A program made the position numbers and the translations under genes. Below, piece after piece: positions 26,135 to 35,382 of a stretch of 52,319 nt of DNA (position 1 is its first letter; every line of letters begins with the position of its first letter). The DNA comes from SKVL01 sp051745565 (lineage in GTDB: Bacteria > Patescibacteriota > Minisyncoccia > Phycocordibacterales > CSBR16-193): NCBI GenBank assembly GCA_051745565.1, contig JBNJEF010000001.1, positions 1-52,319 of the forward strand, read 5' to 3'. A model generated the notes under the pieces. That model worked only from the letters and a program-made list of their open reading frames with translations. It searched no databases and was not told the origin of the DNA.

Positions 26135-27382
26135 ATGAAAGTTCTGATGTTCGGCTGGGAATTCCCACCCCACAACAGTGGCGGTTTGGGGGTTGCTTGT
26201 AAGGGAATAGTAGACGCTCTCTGTGCCAAGGGTACAGCTGTTTCTTTTGTGCTTCCCACCAAAGTTCCTTTGTCACCTTCGGATAAGAATGTTCTTTTTG
26301 CTGATAAGGGAAAAGAAATGCTCTCTGCTAAAGGAGTAGATGTTCTTCTAACTCCTTACATCACTTCGGATGTTTATGATGAAGAAAAGATAAAGGAGGA
26401 CAAAAAAAAGAGCGGAAAGAAAAAGAAACGCTCTTCCGGTTATGCCAAGAATCTAGTGGAAGAGGTTTACCGGTACGGAGAGCTGGCGGGGGATATTGCC
26501 GAGAGCGAAGAGCATGATGTTATCCATGCACACGATTGGCTTTCTTTTGAGGCGGGAATAGCTGCCAAGGAAGCCAGCGGTAAACCTTTTATAGCTCATA
26601 TACATGCCACCGAGTTTGATCGTTGCGGTGACAATGTTAATCCGCAAGTTTATGAAATAGAAAGAAGAGGGTTGCATGCGGCCGATTGCGTCGTTGCCGT
26701 TTCTTCTCTTACTAAGGATATAGTTGTTAATAAGTACGGTGTACCGGAGGAGAAGGTTACAGTGGTTCACAATGGCATAAGAGAAGAAGATTACAGCGAG
26801 GTTTTAGAAGATTCTCCCGCTTCCGTGGTGAGCAAAATAAAAGATCATGGCTATAAGATCGTTCTCTTTGTTGGCAGGATAACTTTCCAAAAGGGTCCTG
26901 ACTATTTCGTTAAGATGGCTAAAAAAGTTCGCGCTTATGAACCCAATACATTCTTTGTGGTTTGCGGTTCAGGGGATATGGAAAACCAAATGATCCGCGA
27001 AGCGGCCGCAGCCAAAATGTCCGACAGATTCATTTTCACCGGATTTTTAAGAGGACAGGCCTTAAACACCGTTTACAAGAATGCTGATATATATATTATG
27101 CCTTCCGTTTCCGAGCCTTTCGGTCTGACTCCGCTTGAGGCGATGATACAGAATACGCCGGTTTTGATATCCCGTCAGTCCGGGGTGAGCGAAGTTGTTG
27201 ACCATGCCCTTAAAGCTGATTTTTGGGATATTGACGATATGACCAATAAGGTCGTTTCTGTTTTGAAAAACCCTTCTCTTTACCAATGTCTTCGCTCCAA
27301 CGGAAAAGTGGAAGTTTCCCGAATTAACTGGTATCCGGCTACCGATAAGCTCATCTCTCTTTATAGAAAAATGGCAAGTTAG
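26135..27382 (+). CDS. Glycogen synthase-like glycosyltransferase (GT4/GT5 fold)
   Basis: This 415-residue GT-B enzyme probably builds an alpha-glucan from a nucleotide-glucose. The N-terminal domain has FGWEFPPHNSGGLGVACKG, the usual donor-loop GG region of glycogen synthases, a lysine-rich insert at about 88-105, and HAHDWLSFEAGIAAK. The C-terminal domain has VVHNGI, LFVGRITFQKGPDYF and the sugar-nucleotide site MPSVSEPFGLTPLEAM. It is shorter than classical bacterial GlgA and closer to archaeal and CPR forms. It leads a group with GH57 and GH15 genes, so storage glucan turnover is the natural reading. A terminator follows it. Confidence 0.88.
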   Translation: MKVLMFGWEFPPHNSGGLGVACKGIVDALCAKGTAVSFVLPTKVPLSPSDKNVLFADKGKEMLSAKGVDVLLTPYITSDVYDEEKIKEDKKKSGKKKKRSSGYAKNLVEEVYRYGELAGDIAESEEHDVIHAHDWLSFEAGIAAKEASGKPFIAHIHATEFDRCGDNVNPQVYEIERRGLHAADCVVAVSSLTKDIVVNKYGVPEEKVTVVHNGIREEDYSEVLEDSPASVVSKIKDHGYKIVLFVGRITFQKGPDYFVKMAKKVRAYEPNTFFVVCGSGDMENQMIREAAAAKMSDRFIFTGFLRGQALNTVYKNADIYIMPSVSEPFGLTPLEAMIQNTPVLISRQSGVSEVVDHALKADFWDIDDMTNKVVSVLKNPSLYQCLRSNGKVEVSRINWYPATDKLISLYRKMAS

Positions 27383-27421
27383 AACGCACCTGATCCTTTT
27401 AGGTTGATACGTTTTTTATTT

Positions 27422-27445
27422 ACCCCTGATTGACGGGGTTTTTTA
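27422..27445 (+). terminator. Rho-independent terminator
   Basis: ACCCC and GGGGT pair around an 8-nt loop, followed by TTTTTT. It lies 40 nt after the glycosyltransferase stop. The following spacer to 27571 contains a small CATTGATCAATG palindrome and nothing else I can assign. Confidence 0.7.
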
Positions 27446-27571
27446 AGCACCATTGATCAATGTTTACTCTAAACACTTTGTTCACATTGCTTTATCCGTG
27501 TCTCTCAAGTTATTATATCTAACAGATGTTTCGGTTTTTATATCTCATTAATCCTTTTAATTAATTAATTT

Positions 27572-28822
27572 ATGGCATCCATTTGCTTCTACTTTCAAGT
27601 ACATCAGCCCTTTAGGATAAAAAAATATGGCATATTTGATATAGGAAGTACTGATTACTTTGACGATGACAGTGAGACGGATCTTAATAATAAAAGGATA
27701 TTAAAGAAGGTAGCCAATAAATGCTATCTTCCGGCCAATGCCGTACTAAAAGATGTTTTGGAAAAGCACCCCGAGTTCAAAGCCAGCTTTTCCTTTTCCG
27801 GTGTATTTTTGGAACAGTGTGCCATGTTCGCTCCCGAGGTTTTGGAGTCTTTCAAGGAGCTTATTGACACCGGCAGAGTAGAGGTAATGAGTGAGACCTA
27901 CTATCACTCGCTTGCCGCGCTTTACTCTCAAAAGGAGTTTGAAAAGCAGGTCAAGCTCCACAGCGAGGCCATAAAAGAGATATTCGGTTTGGAGCCCAAG
28001 GTCTTCAGGAACACTGAGTTGATCTACAGTAATGATATCGCTCGCGAGGCTCACAGAATGGGTTTTAAGGCGGTTTTGGCCGAAGGAGCTGATCATGTTT
28101 TAGGATGGAGAAGTCCCAACTTTATTTACAATCCTCCGGGAGTAAAAGATCTGCCTCTTCTGCTGAAGAATTACAGACTTTCGGATGACGTGGCTTTCAG
28201 GTTCGGAGAAAGGGGTTGGAAAGAGTATCCGCTAACGGCCGAGAAGTTTGCCAGTTGGGTTACTTCACATAACGGTAACGGTGAGGTTATAAATCTATTC
28301 ATGGATTATGAGACCTTTGGTGAGCACCAGTGGGAGGATACCGGTATATTTGAGTTCTTAAGACATTTTCCTTCAATGTATTTAAAGCATAAAGATAATG
28401 ATTTCGTTACCCCCACTGAAGCGGTGGAGAAATACAGGTCCGTCGGGGAAATTGATGTACCGCATTATGTTTCTTGGGCGGATGTGGAAAGAGATATTTC
28501 TGCATGGCGCTCTAACGAGATACAGCATGATGCTCTAAGGTGTATATATGAGATGGAGCGTGAGGTTGTTGAACTTGATGATCCCGCTATTTTGCACACC
28601 TGGAGAAAGCTTCAGACCTCCGATCACTTTTATTATATGTGCACCAAGTGGTTCCAGGACGGAGATGTTCATAAGTATTTCAATCCTTATGAATCACCTT
28701 ATGAGGCCTTTATTGCTTTTTGCAACGTGGTAAGCGATCTTAAACTTCGTATAGAGAATAAAAAAAGAGAGTTATCATCTATTGATCTTGAATCTAAAAG
28801 TGTTTTAGAAAAAGAAATTTAA
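27572..28822 (+). CDS. GH57 family alpha-amylase / glucan hydrolase
   Basis: This 416-residue cytoplasmic enzyme is of the GH57 family, which cleaves or rearranges alpha-1,4-glucans. It starts with the GH57 motif FYFQVHQPFR, has the nucleophile-bearing FRNTELIYS (Glu in the TEL triad) and the acid-bearing LFMDYETFGEHQW (Asp), and ends with a helical domain. No signal peptide is visible, so it acts on intracellular glucan. It stands 5 nt before the DUF5752-like gene and just upstream of glucoamylase, in the same direction as the glycosyltransferase. Exact action (amylase, 4-alpha-glucanotransferase or branching enzyme) cannot be fixed from sequence; amylase is most likely by length. Confidence 0.92.
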   Translation: MASICFYFQVHQPFRIKKYGIFDIGSTDYFDDDSETDLNNKRILKKVANKCYLPANAVLKDVLEKHPEFKASFSFSGVFLEQCAMFAPEVLESFKELIDTGRVEVMSETYYHSLAALYSQKEFEKQVKLHSEAIKEIFGLEPKVFRNTELIYSNDIAREAHRMGFKAVLAEGADHVLGWRSPNFIYNPPGVKDLPLLLKNYRLSDDVAFRFGERGWKEYPLTAEKFASWVTSHNGNGEVINLFMDYETFGEHQWEDTGIFEFLRHFPSMYLKHKDNDFVTPTEAVEKYRSVGEIDVPHYVSWADVERDISAWRSNEIQHDALRCIYEMEREVVELDDPAILHTWRKLQTSDHFYYMCTKWFQDGDVHKYFNPYESPYEAFIAFCNVVSDLKLRIENKKRELSSIDLESKSVLEKEI

Positions 28823-28827
28823 TATTT

Positions 28828-29451
28828 ATGGGTAAGGATAAAGAGAATAAAAAAAGTTTATGGGATATGTTCTTCGGTGTACTTGACGAGGAAGATGATA
28901 ATGGTACTTATCCGGAAGAGGAACTTGAAGACGAAGATGAGAATCTGGCTTCTGCCTTAGAGGGAAAAAAGAAAAAAAAGGGCAAAAAGATAGTTCCCGT
29001 TTTTGAAGATACCAAAGAGATCTCTTTCAATAATGATGCCGAAGAAGAAGGCGGAGCAACTGAAGAGGTCGCCGAAGAAGAAGGAGGAGTAACCGAAGAG
29101 GTTACCGGAGAAGAGGGTGGGCAAGATAAAGAGCAGGAAGAAGAGGTAAAAGAGTATGACAACGAAAGAAATTTTTCGGCGGAAGAGTTGGAGCCTCGTT
29201 TTAAAGCTCCCGCCGAAAGTTATTTTTTTGTTCACGATGGCCCCACTCTTAAAGATCTCTATGACCTGGAATATTATTTGGGTACTATAACCGAAAATCA
29301 GTTCCGGCATCATGTGAGGGAAGATGGTAACGATTTTGCCAACTGGGTAAGAGGTGTTTTCAAGGAAGAGGGTCTGGCCTCAGAACTTGAGCGTGCCGGG
29401 GATAGAGATTCTATGTGTTCCATATTAAGCAATTTCTTAAATTTAAGGTGA
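28828..29451 (+). CDS. DUF5752-like protein with acidic repeats
   Basis: This 207-residue protein has two parts. Residues about 1-125 are low-complexity and very acidic, with a run of near-repeats of the form EEGG(A/V)TEEV(A/T)EE at about 70-105. The C-terminal 80 residues look folded (ESYFFVHDGPTLKDLYDLEYYL; FRHHVREDGNDFANWVRGVF) and resemble the DUF5752 type, which I recall being found beside glucan enzymes. Its function is not known; a regulatory or scaffolding role on the glucan enzymes is plausible from position, with 5-6 nt to each neighbour. It has no signal peptide or membrane helix. Confidence 0.7.
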   Translation: MGKDKENKKSLWDMFFGVLDEEDDNGTYPEEELEDEDENLASALEGKKKKKGKKIVPVFEDTKEISFNNDAEEEGGATEEVAEEEGGVTEEVTGEEGGQDKEQEEEVKEYDNERNFSAEELEPRFKAPAESYFFVHDGPTLKDLYDLEYYLGTITENQFRHHVREDGNDFANWVRGVFKEEGLASELERAGDRDSMCSILSNFLNLR

Positions 29452-29457
29452 TCTCTT

Positions 29458-31434
29458 ATGTCTCGCCCTTTGAACTTTGGAAACGGAATGATATTGGTTG
29501 GCTTGGACAAATACGCCCAAGTAAGGGATTTTTACTTTCCTTATGTCGGTTCGGAAAATCATATTGGACGAAGAGATGTTCATAAAATAGGCGTTTGGAC
29601 GGACGGTGAAATAAGCTGGTTCTCCGGGGGAGAGTGGCATATTGAAAATCGCTATAAGGAGGAGATGATGACCTCTGATATAACTGCTCATAATGAGAAA
29701 ATGCGTCTCACGGTTCATTTCTCCGATGTTGTTTATAATGAGAAGAACATTTTTCTTCGTTCCATAAGGATTGAAAATCACGCTGATCATAAGCGTGAAG
29801 TTAAGATATTTTTTAATCAACAGTTTGAAATATCTCAAACATATTATGCCGACACCGCTTATTATAATCCCGCTCTCAGATCCATTATTCACTACAAGGG
29901 TAGAAGAGTTTTTTTAGTTGGCGGTAGGAATAGCAAAGGGGAGTTCTTTTCCGAATATTCCACCGGTCTTTTCAATATAGAGGGCAAAGAAGGAACCTGG
30001 AAAGATGCCGAAGACGGAAAACTCTCTAAGAATCCCATAGAGCACGGAGCCGTTGATTCTACGATGGGCATAGTAATGGATATTGAAGCCGGACAAAAGG
30101 AACAGGCCTATTATTGGATATGTGTAGGAGAAACTCTTGGTGAAGCCGAGAGGTTACAGGATCATCTTTTACATAAAACCGAGGAACATATAATTGAGAC
30201 GACTAGTAATTTTTGGCAAGCCTGGGTTAACAATTTTGATATTTCTTTTGAGGGTCTTTCTAAAGAGGTAGTGGATCTCTTCAAGAGGTCTCTTTTGGTT
30301 ATAAGAACTCATTGCGACAATCGGGGAGGTATAATAGCTTCCGGAGATTCCGCTCAATTTCAGTACGGCAGGGATACATATAGTTATGTGTGGCCTCGTG
30401 ACGGTGTTTTTATAGCTCTTAGTATGGATAAAACGGGATATTCGGAAATATCGGAACGTTTTTACAGGTTTTGTAATGAGGTAATGACCCAAGGAGGATA
30501 TATGTTACATAAATATCAGCCGGATATGTCCTTGGGAAGTTCCTGGCACCCTTGGACTCAAGGGGAAACTCCTCAGCTTGCTATTCAAGAAGACGAAACC
30601 GCCCTCTTGCTTATTGGACTGTGGGAGCATTACCAGTTCAGTAAAAATCTGGAATTTGTAGAAGAGCTTTATAATCCTTTCGTAAAAAACGCCGTAGAAT
30701 TTATTATCAGTTACCGCGATGACGGGACCGGTTTACCCAGGCAGAGTTATGATCTTTGGGAAGAGAATTATGCTGTATCAACTTTCACTGCCTCCACGGT
30801 TTATGGAGCACTTACAGCCGCCTCCAAGTTCGCTGATCTTTTGGGCAAAGAAGAGGAATGTGACAGATACGCTCACATAGCGGAAGAAATAAGAAAAAAA
30901 ATAATTGAAAAACTCTATGATGATGAGAGAGGCGTTTTTTATAAATCGGTTCGCCTGGAAGAGGGAGTATTGATCCCTGATCATACTATAGATTCAAGTT
31001 CAATTTATGGGTGTTTTCGTTTCGGTGTTCTTCCGGTGAATGATGAGCGAATGGAGAGGGCTTTTGAGAATACCAAAAAAGCACTGTCGGACCCGGTGTC
31101 CGTTGGTGGTTTTGTTCGTTATGAAGGTGATAAGTACCACGCTCCCGAAGGAGGATACACAGATGTTCCGGGTAATCCGTGGTTTGTAACCACTCTTTGG
31201 ATGCTTCGGTACAAAATAGCGCGTGCCTCCTCAGAAGAGGATCTGTATTTTGTAAATGATGAGCTTATGTGGTGCGTGGATAAAACCCTTGAAAGCGGAG
31301 TGTTATCGGAGCAGATCAATCCCTATACGGCCGAACAACTCTCGGTAGCTCCTTTGATATGGAGTCATGCTGAATTTGTTTTATCCGTTTTGGAGTATAT
31401 AGATAAACTCAAGGAAATAAAGGGGGAGTGCTGA
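29458..31434 (+). CDS. GH15 glucoamylase / glucodextranase-type enzyme
   Basis: This 658-residue enzyme removes glucose from the non-reducing ends of alpha-glucans. The N-terminal 260 residues or so form the beta-sandwich typical of prokaryotic GH15. The (alpha/alpha)6 barrel follows, with YVWPRDGVF, LWEENYAVSTFTAS (general-acid Glu) and the late LSEQINPYTAEQLSVAPLIWSHAEF (split here; general-base Glu in SEQ). There is no signal peptide, so the substrate is inside the cell. With the glycosyltransferase and GH57 genes it completes a synthesis-and-breakdown set for a storage glucan; glucose released would feed glycolysis. It lies 6 nt after the DUF5752-like gene. Confidence 0.93.
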   Translation: MSRPLNFGNGMILVGLDKYAQVRDFYFPYVGSENHIGRRDVHKIGVWTDGEISWFSGGEWHIENRYKEEMMTSDITAHNEKMRLTVHFSDVVYNEKNIFLRSIRIENHADHKREVKIFFNQQFEISQTYYADTAYYNPALRSIIHYKGRRVFLVGGRNSKGEFFSEYSTGLFNIEGKEGTWKDAEDGKLSKNPIEHGAVDSTMGIVMDIEAGQKEQAYYWICVGETLGEAERLQDHLLHKTEEHIIETTSNFWQAWVNNFDISFEGLSKEVVDLFKRSLLVIRTHCDNRGGIIASGDSAQFQYGRDTYSYVWPRDGVFIALSMDKTGYSEISERFYRFCNEVMTQGGYMLHKYQPDMSLGSSWHPWTQGETPQLAIQEDETALLLIGLWEHYQFSKNLEFVEELYNPFVKNAVEFIISYRDDGTGLPRQSYDLWEENYAVSTFTASTVYGALTAASKFADLLGKEEECDRYAHIAEEIRKKIIEKLYDDERGVFYKSVRLEEGVLIPDHTIDSSSIYGCFRFGVLPVNDERMERAFENTKKALSDPVSVGGFVRYEGDKYHAPEGGYTDVPGNPWFVTTLWMLRYKIARASSEEDLYFVNDELMWCVDKTLESGVLSEQINPYTAEQLSVAPLIWSHAEFVLSVLEYIDKLKEIKGEC

Positions 31435-31450
31435 TACTTCACTCTTTTTG

Positions 31451-31459
31451 TGTTAAAAT
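31451..31459 (+). promoter_or_regulatory. Extended -10 promoter of the holin-like gene
   Basis: TGTTAAAAT ends 7 nt before the ATG at 31467, so the transcript is probably leaderless. It lies just after the glucoamylase stop. Confidence 0.65.
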
Positions 31460-31466
31460 AGCTTTA

Positions 31467-31829
31467 ATGTCGGTAATAATAGCTAAGTGGTTGGTGGGCG
31501 CACTTTCCGTGATGATCGTCGCCGAAACACTGGATGCCGTGTCGGTATCCGGTCCTTATATCGCTCTAATAGTGGCTTTAATATGGGGCTTTATGAATAT
31601 TTCCATAAAGCCCATATTGATATTTATAACTCTTCCCTTGAATATATTAACTTTTGGTCTGTTCACTTTCATAATAAACGGAGCACTTTTGCTGTTCTTG
31701 GCTTCTTTTATAGACGGTCTGTCGGTTGAAGGGTTTTGGTGGGCGGTATTGGCGGCCGCGCTGGTAGTCGCCGTTAATTGGGTCGGCAATAGAATGATAC
31801 GATCATTAGCCCAGTCGGATCCTGAATAG
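31467..31829 (+). CDS. Holin superfamily IV-like small membrane protein
   Basis: This 120-residue protein has four hydrophobic segments with the pattern of the phage-holin-4 / four-TM family (WLVGALSVMIVAETLDAV; IALIWGFMNISIKPILIFI; LPLNILTFGLFTFIINGALL; a final helix and NRMIRSLAQSD tail). Despite the family name these proteins are common in non-phage bacterial genomes, and nothing viral is nearby. Their function is unclear; envelope maintenance is possible. The start at 31467 is set by the promoter position and removes 13 unlikely residues read from 31428, which would overlap the glucoamylase gene. Confidence 0.8.
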   Translation: MSVIIAKWLVGALSVMIVAETLDAVSVSGPYIALIVALIWGFMNISIKPILIFITLPLNILTFGLFTFIINGALLLFLASFIDGLSVEGFWWAVLAAALVVAVNWVGNRMIRSLAQSDPE

Positions 31830-31916
31830 AGCTTACTTGTCAAAAAAGGAATGCGAGTCCATACTGGGTTTATTCGCTTTGATGGAATAATTTTTATTGG
31901 ATGAAATTAATGGATA

Positions 31917-32819
31917 ATGAGTATTAAGATAGTTACACATAACGGTCATTACCACAGTGATGATATTTTTGCGGTTGCCGTTTTACTGCTTTATTTGAAA
32001 GAGGAAGAAAATGAGGTAGAGATATTAAGGACCCGTGACGAGAAAGTAATAGAAGAGGCGGATTTTGCCGTTGATATAGGTGGAAGACATGATCCGGATA
32101 AGGGTCTTTTTGACCACCACCAAGAAGAGGGAGTGGGTAACCGTGAAAATGGAGTACCTTATGCCGCTTTCGGTCTTGTTTGGAGGCATTACGGAGTTGA
32201 CCTCTCCGGTGGAGAAGAGGAAGCGGAGACCATTGATCGTAAACTGGTACAGCCTATTGATGCGGGGGATAACGGAGTGAGGATATCGCAAAATATTTTT
32301 GAGGACGTTACTCCTTACAGTGTGCAGCATTTCTTCTCCGCTTTCTTGCCGACTTGGAGAGAGGCAAACGAAGTGGATGTGAATAAAGTTTTCCAAAATT
32401 GCGTTGATATAGCCAAAAGTGTACTTAAAAGAGAGATCAAAAAAGCCAGAGATGAAAAGCAAGGCAAAGAGATGGTAAAGAAAAGTCTCAATGAATACTC
32501 CGGAGAGAGGGTGGTTGTTTTGGAAGATTACTATCCTTGGAAGGAGGTCGCCTTGGAACACCCGGAGATCTTTTTTATGGTCTATCCGAGTTCAGAAGGA
32601 AGCTCTTGGCATGTTCAGGGTGTCCCGTCCGAAAAGAATTCCATGAGCACTCGTCTTTCTTTTCCTGAGGAATGGAGAGGAAAAAGAGAGCCGGAAATTC
32701 CCGAGGTAACAGGAGTTGAAGATGCCGTTTTTTGTCATAAAGCCGGCTTTTTGGCTGTGGCTAGGTCAAAAGAAGGGGCACTGGATCTGGCTTATAAGGC
32801 GCTGGAATATAATAAATAA
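31917..32819 (+). CDS. MYG1 family (UPF0160) DHH-like phosphoesterase
   Basis: This 300-residue protein belongs to the MYG1/UPF0160 family, related to DHH phosphoesterases; the eukaryotic member is a 3'-5' RNA exonuclease. Metal-ligand motifs are visible: THNGHYHSDD at the N-terminus, DFAVDIGG, and GLFDHHQ. QPIDAGDNGV and a C-terminal CHKAGFLAVARSK follow the family pattern. A nuclease acting on RNA is the best guess. The gene lies 3 nt upstream of obgE and probably shares its transcript. The ATG has no Shine-Dalgarno sequence. Confidence 0.88.
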   Translation: MSIKIVTHNGHYHSDDIFAVAVLLLYLKEEENEVEILRTRDEKVIEEADFAVDIGGRHDPDKGLFDHHQEEGVGNRENGVPYAAFGLVWRHYGVDLSGGEEEAETIDRKLVQPIDAGDNGVRISQNIFEDVTPYSVQHFFSAFLPTWREANEVDVNKVFQNCVDIAKSVLKREIKKARDEKQGKEMVKKSLNEYSGERVVVLEDYYPWKEVALEHPEIFFMVYPSSEGSSWHVQGVPSEKNSMSTRLSFPEEWRGKREPEIPEVTGVEDAVFCHKAGFLAVARSKEGALDLAYKALEYNK

Positions 32820-32822
32820 TAT

Positions 32823-33815
32823 ATGGCTTTCACAGATGAAATAAATATAAACTTAAAAGCCGGTAAAGGAGGCGACGGCGTTGTTCGCTGGAGGCACGAG
32901 AAGTATAAAGAAAAAGCCGGCCCCAGCGGAGGTAACGGAGGACGTGGCGGTGATGTGAAGGCCGTAGCGATCAGGGATATATTCCGTCTTTCTCACTATG
33001 CTCAGTTTCCGGAACTATCGGCCCAAGACGGGGAGGACGGCATGAAAGACAGCCGAACCGGAGGCGGGGGAGATGATCTGGTCCTTGATCTTCCGGTGGG
33101 CTCTGTTATTATTAACACTGAAACCGGAGAAAAATTTGAACTGTTAAAGGAGGGAGAGGAAGCTCTTCTTTTAAGAGGAGGTAAGGGTGGTTTTGGTAAT
33201 GAATACTTCAAAAGCTCCAGGAACGTAACTCCCAGAGAGCAAACTGACGGTAAACCCGGAGAGAGTGCCGAATTTCATATTGAACTGCGTTTGATAGCCG
33301 ATATAGGGCTTGTCGGTTTTCCCAATGCCGGCAAGTCAACCTTGCTAAATTCTCTTACGGGAGCTAAAAGTAAGGTGGGAAGTTATAAATTCACCACCAT
33401 TGAACCCTATTTGGGTGATCTGCATGGAGTGATAATCGCGGATATTCCCGGTTTGATAGAAGGCGCTTCCCAGGGACGCGGTTTAGGACATGCTTTTTTG
33501 AGGCATATATCCAGGACAAGGCTGTTGGTTTTTTGTGTCTCGGCTGATTCCGAGGATGTAGTCAAAGAGTACGAAGCGGTGAATAAGGAATTGGAAAGTT
33601 ATGACATATCTATGCTTGAAAAACCATCCGTATTGGTGATCACTAAATCGGATGTCGTTGATAAGGTTCAATTGGAGAAAATAAAAAAAGAAACCTCCGC
33701 TAAAACCGGTCTTTCGGTCTATTCGGTATCAATACTTGATGACGAAAGTCTTAAAGACCTTTCCGAAAAACTGACCGAATGGGCGCAGGATGAAAATGAC
33801 GGCCAACTTTCCTGA
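32823..33815 (+). CDS. obgE: Obg family GTPase
   Basis: This 330-residue GTPase acts in large ribosomal subunit assembly. It has the glycine-rich Obg fold at about 1-156 (KAGKGGDGVVRWR, GGNGGRGGD, RGGKGGFGNEYFKS) and the G domain with G1 GFPNAGKST (165-173), G3 DIPG and G4 TKSD. The C-terminal OCT domain seen in some Obg proteins is absent, and the protein ends soon after the G domain. It follows the MYG1 gene after 3 nt. Such trimming is common in small genomes. Confidence 0.95.
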   Translation: MAFTDEININLKAGKGGDGVVRWRHEKYKEKAGPSGGNGGRGGDVKAVAIRDIFRLSHYAQFPELSAQDGEDGMKDSRTGGGGDDLVLDLPVGSVIINTETGEKFELLKEGEEALLLRGGKGGFGNEYFKSSRNVTPREQTDGKPGESAEFHIELRLIADIGLVGFPNAGKSTLLNSLTGAKSKVGSYKFTTIEPYLGDLHGVIIADIPGLIEGASQGRGLGHAFLRHISRTRLLVFCVSADSEDVVKEYEAVNKELESYDISMLEKPSVLVITKSDVVDKVQLEKIKKETSAKTGLSVYSVSILDDESLKDLSEKLTEWAQDENDGQLS

Positions 33816-33877
33816 GTTTTAGGGAGCTGGTATATTTATTCAATGGCTTTATTGTTTTATATAAATAGAAATACCTT

Positions 33878-35302
33878 ATGAAGAAGTATAAACCTACTAT
33901 TGGCTTGGAGATACACGCTCAATTGCACACAAAGAGTAAAATGTTCTGTCGCTGTATCAATGATCCTGATGAGAGAAGACCTAACGTAAATATATGTCCC
34001 ATATGCACCGGTCAGCCCGGGACTTTACCTGTGGCTAACAAAGAAGCCATAAGAAAAATGTTGCAAATAGGTGCCAGTTTAAACGGAAAGCTGGCTGATT
34101 TTACGGAGTTTGACAGAAAACATTACTTTTATCCGGATATTCCCAAGGGGTATCAGATAAGCCAGTATCAACATCCTCTTGTTGAAGGAGGGGATCTTTC
34201 GGGGGTTAAGTTAACAAGGATACATTTAGAGGAGGATACCGCTCGTTCTACTCATGACAGAAAAGGGGGAACCTATGTTGATTTTAACCGTTCCGGCTTG
34301 CCTCTTATGGAGCTTGTTACGGAGCCGGAAATTGAGAGCGGTAAACAGGCCGCTCAAGTAGCCAAAGAACTGCAACTTTTGCTTCGTTACCTTGATGCCG
34401 GTAAGGCCAATATGGAAAAAGGGGAGATGAGAGTTGAAGCAAATCTTTCAGTCAGTGATTCAGAGAAGCTCGGGACCAAAGTGGAAGTGAAAAATCTCAA
34501 TTCCTTTAAAGCTGTTGAAAAAGCAGTAGCTTTTGAAATAGAAAGACATATAGATCTACTGGAGAAGGGTGAAAAGATAATTCAGGAAACCAGAGGATGG
34601 GACGAAGAGAAGCAGATAACGATCTCACAGAGGCAGAAAGAAGAGTCTCACGATTACCGCTATTTTCCCGAACCGGATATACCGCCATTTATCCTCTCTG
34701 AGTTTGAAGAATTTTCCTCGGATTTCATAAAAAGATCTCTTCCCGAGTTACCTTGGAGTAAAAGAGACAGATACAAGAAAGATTTCAATTTACCGGATGA
34801 GCAGGTGGAAGTTTTTATTAACTCTCCCGTTTTGGCTTTATTCTTTGAGGATGTAATAAAAGAGATGTCCTCGGCGGATAAAGAAGCGATCAAGAAAACG
34901 GCTAATTACATTGCTTCTGATCTTGTGGGTTTAATGAAGGAAGAGAGCAAGGATGACATACCTTTTTCTTCGCCTCGGTTTGCCGGATTGATGGAAATGA
35001 TAATGAAAAACGAACTTTCCTCCAGAGGAGGAAAGGATGTACTTTTTCATATGTATAAAGGAGAGAAGGGTTTGGCGCGCGAAATAGCCGAGAAGTTTGA
35101 ACTTATTCAGTCTAGTGATAGCGATGAATTGGACTCTTTAGCCGAGGAGATCATAAAAGAGAATGTCCAAGTAGCTGAAGATTATAAAGGAGGCAAAGAG
35201 AGCTCTTTACAGTTTCTTGTGGGGCAGGGTATGAAAAAGAGTAAGGGTTCCGCCAACCCTAAGATGTTGAGCGAGGTGTTAAAAGAAAAAATGAGTCAAT
35301 AA
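33878..35302 (+). CDS. gatB: Asp-tRNA(Asn)/Glu-tRNA(Gln) amidotransferase subunit B
   Basis: GatB is the kinase and tRNA-binding subunit of the GatCAB complex, which turns Glu-tRNA(Gln) or Asp-tRNA(Asn) into the amide forms. The 474-residue protein has the start PTIGLEIHAQLHTKSKMFC, zinc-site cysteines (CRC and CPIC), the GLPLMELVTEPE segment, YFPEPDIPP and the helical plus YqeY-like tail (SSLQFLVGQGMKKSKG). GatA and GatC are not in the window. Its use implies that this cell lacks a direct glutaminyl- or asparaginyl-tRNA synthetase, or both. It converges on the RNase P RNA gene, with a bidirectional terminator between. Confidence 0.96.
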   Translation: MKKYKPTIGLEIHAQLHTKSKMFCRCINDPDERRPNVNICPICTGQPGTLPVANKEAIRKMLQIGASLNGKLADFTEFDRKHYFYPDIPKGYQISQYQHPLVEGGDLSGVKLTRIHLEEDTARSTHDRKGGTYVDFNRSGLPLMELVTEPEIESGKQAAQVAKELQLLLRYLDAGKANMEKGEMRVEANLSVSDSEKLGTKVEVKNLNSFKAVEKAVAFEIERHIDLLEKGEKIIQETRGWDEEKQITISQRQKEESHDYRYFPEPDIPPFILSEFEEFSSDFIKRSLPELPWSKRDRYKKDFNLPDEQVEVFINSPVLALFFEDVIKEMSSADKEAIKKTANYIASDLVGLMKEESKDDIPFSSPRFAGLMEMIMKNELSSRGGKDVLFHMYKGEKGLAREIAEKFELIQSSDSDELDSLAEEIIKENVQVAEDYKGGKESSLQFLVGQGMKKSKGSANPKMLSEVLKEKMSQ

Positions 35303-35314
35303 ATATTTTTTGCA

Positions 35315-35351
35315 AAATAAAACCTCTCGCTTAAAGCGAGAGGTTTTATTT
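35315..35351. terminator. Bidirectional terminator between gatB and rnpB
   Basis: This is a perfect palindrome of 18 bp per arm around one base, built on ACCTCTCGCTT/AAGCGAGAGGT with A-rich and T-rich flanks. It can serve both the + gene gatB and the - gene rnpB. Confidence 0.9.
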
Positions 35352-35382
35352 ATGTGTCCGTACCTATAAGCCGAATTCTGTG

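Noticed and set aside
28908..29313. Minus-strand open frames rich in Ser and Phe opposite the DUF5752-like gene
   Set aside because: They are the complement of the acidic low-complexity region and show no domain.
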